Of a stretch of DNA of 6,464 bases, positions 5,883-6,464 are shown piece after piece. The stretch is from Gammaproteobacteria bacterium (lineage in GTDB: Bacteria; Pseudomonadota; Gammaproteobacteria; Natronospirales; REEB76), in NCBI GenBank assembly GCA_028871235.1, contig JAGWNO010000114.1:1-6464 (forward strand), read 5' to 3'. Every line of letters starts with the position of its first letter. The stretch's first letter is position 1. Made by a program: the position numbers and the translations under genes. The notes beneath the pieces are model-generated. The model was given only the letters and a program-made list of their open reading frames with translations. It had not been told where the DNA came from and did not search any database.

Positions 5883-6254
5883 ATGAATGTGGCGCGCGCT
5901 ACGGATGGAATCACCGGTATCAGGCGACTGCTGCGCGCTGCGCGTGTGGGAATGAATGCGCTCCACTGAGGACTGCGAAACGAAGAAGCTCTGCGACTCG
6001 ATATGTTCGCCCTGGTTCCCGGCATCCCGCTGGCAATATGGCTGGGATCCACGGGCGCGGACCGGGCGCTGCTCATCAGCAGCCTGTTGCTGGTGTTGCT
6101 GACCGAATTGCTCAACACCGGAATTGAAATCGCCGTGGATCGCATCGGTAAGGAACCCCATGAACTCTCCGCCCTTGCCAAAGATCTCGGCTCGGCGGCG
6201 GTGATGATTGCCTTGCTGAATACCGTGCTGGTCTGGTGCTTCATACTCATCTGA
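5883..6254 (+). pseudogene. dgkA: Diacylglycerol kinase dgkA interrupted by one in-frame TGA
   Basis: The frame from ATG 5883 to TGA 6252-6254 spans 124 codons including the stop, very close to E. coli DgkA (122 residues). DgkA is a trimeric inner-membrane enzyme that phosphorylates diacylglycerol to phosphatidic acid. The product aligns without gaps: TGITGIRRLLRAA at the N-terminus, NEEALR with metal-binding E34, then TELLNTGIEIAVDRIG with E75, N78 and E82, and AKDLGSAAV with K100 and D101. These sit at a constant offset of 6 from E. coli E28, E69, N72, E76, K94 and D95. Three membrane segments lie at about 42-56, 62-85 and 103-122. The only lesion is TGA at 5967-5969 (codon 29), in the amphipathic surface helix. 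A product could restart at ATG 6003, keeping all three membrane helices but losing E34. Pseudogene, sequencing error and recoding remain possible. There is no strong ribosome binding site before 5883. Confidence 0.85.
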
Positions 6255-6299
6255 ACTCGCAGGTGGCAACATTACCTTTCAAATATGGGGGTGACTGAT

Positions 6300-6464
6300 A
6301 TGAGCAGACTTCCAGTGCGAAGAGTGATACAGGTGCTATCTGTTTTACCGCTTGCATTACTGGCGCTTTTTATTGTTGGCTGTTCAACAATACAACCTCA
6401 TTTGAGTGATGACGAGGTAAATGCGCTTCGGTCCATGTCCACAACAATAATATATGTTGAATCA
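6300..6464 (+). CDS. Putative outer-membrane lipoprotein, N-terminal part only
   Basis: The first 55 codons are present and the frame is open to the window edge. The N-terminus has a basic region (R3, R7, R8), a hydrophobic core (about 12-26) and a lipobox I25-V26-G27-C28, so signal peptidase II should cleave before C28 and the cysteine be lipidated. Serine at +2 predicts transport to the outer membrane. The mature part visible (CSTIQPHLSDDEVNALRSM, then STTIIYVES) is not one I recognise. The start is supported by a purine-rich GGGGGTGA at 6287-6294, just upstream of the ATG. G+C is about 42% by hand count (69 of 165), with ATA isoleucine codons and AT-ending codons that are rare in the neighbouring genes. 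This points to recent acquisition. It begins 45 bases after dgkA with no visible terminator between them. Confidence 0.8.
   Translation, partial: MSRLPVRRVIQVLSVLPLALLALFIVGCSTIQPHLSDDEVNALRSMSTTIIYVES

Noticed and set aside
5967..5969. Genetic code with TGA read as tryptophan
   Set aside because: The gcvP, tpx and dgkA frames all appear to end at TGA, and tryptophan is encoded by TGG throughout the window, so the standard code is in use.
5967..6000. Selenocysteine insertion at the dgkA TGA
   Set aside because: No convincing SECIS-type stem-loop follows the TGA within the expected distance, and the aligned position in E. coli DgkA is an alanine in a surface helix, not a redox site.

Overview
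The window looks like the chromosome of a GC-rich gammaproteobacterium. The gene order gcvT-gcvH-gcvP with a single-chain glycine decarboxylase, a Tpx-type thiol peroxidase, a proteobacterial DgkA and several short GGAG-type REP hairpins all fit this. The lineage cannot be fixed further from the sequence alone.

Layout. At the left edge, a minus-strand gene for an exported protein begins and runs out of the window; only its signal peptide and a few mature residues are visible. Behind its start is a 23-base cluster of overlapping inverted repeats that looks like a TetR-type operator. About 500 bases without a convincing gene follow. This stretch is rich in inverted repeats and ends in a strong terminator-like hairpin just before the gcvT ribosome binding site. 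Positions 662-5220 hold the glycine cleavage genes: gcvT (aminomethyltransferase), gcvH (lipoyl carrier) and gcvP (PLP decarboxylase). With the L protein (lipoamide dehydrogenase, not in the window) they convert glycine plus tetrahydrofolate and NAD+ into CO2, ammonia, NADH and 5,10-methylene-tetrahydrofolate. Two tandem REP-like hairpins separate gcvT from gcvH. Three more, forming an inverted pair plus a terminator-like copy, separate gcvP from tpx.

The right part holds tpx, an intact two-cysteine thiol peroxidase with an excellent Shine-Dalgarno sequence. Nine bases after it comes a diacylglycerol kinase gene (dgkA) that is complete and collinear with the E. coli enzyme except for one in-frame TGA at codon 29. 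The window ends in the first 55 codons of a lipoprotein gene whose base composition (about 42% G+C by hand count) is far below that of the other genes, suggesting foreign origin.

The core genes are ordinary housekeeping functions. I do not see an undescribed multi-gene system. The points most worth a second look are the interrupted dgkA, the structured gcvT leader with an attenuator-like hairpin, the REP family with compensatory stem changes, the putative TetR operator and the low-GC lipoprotein gene at the right edge.
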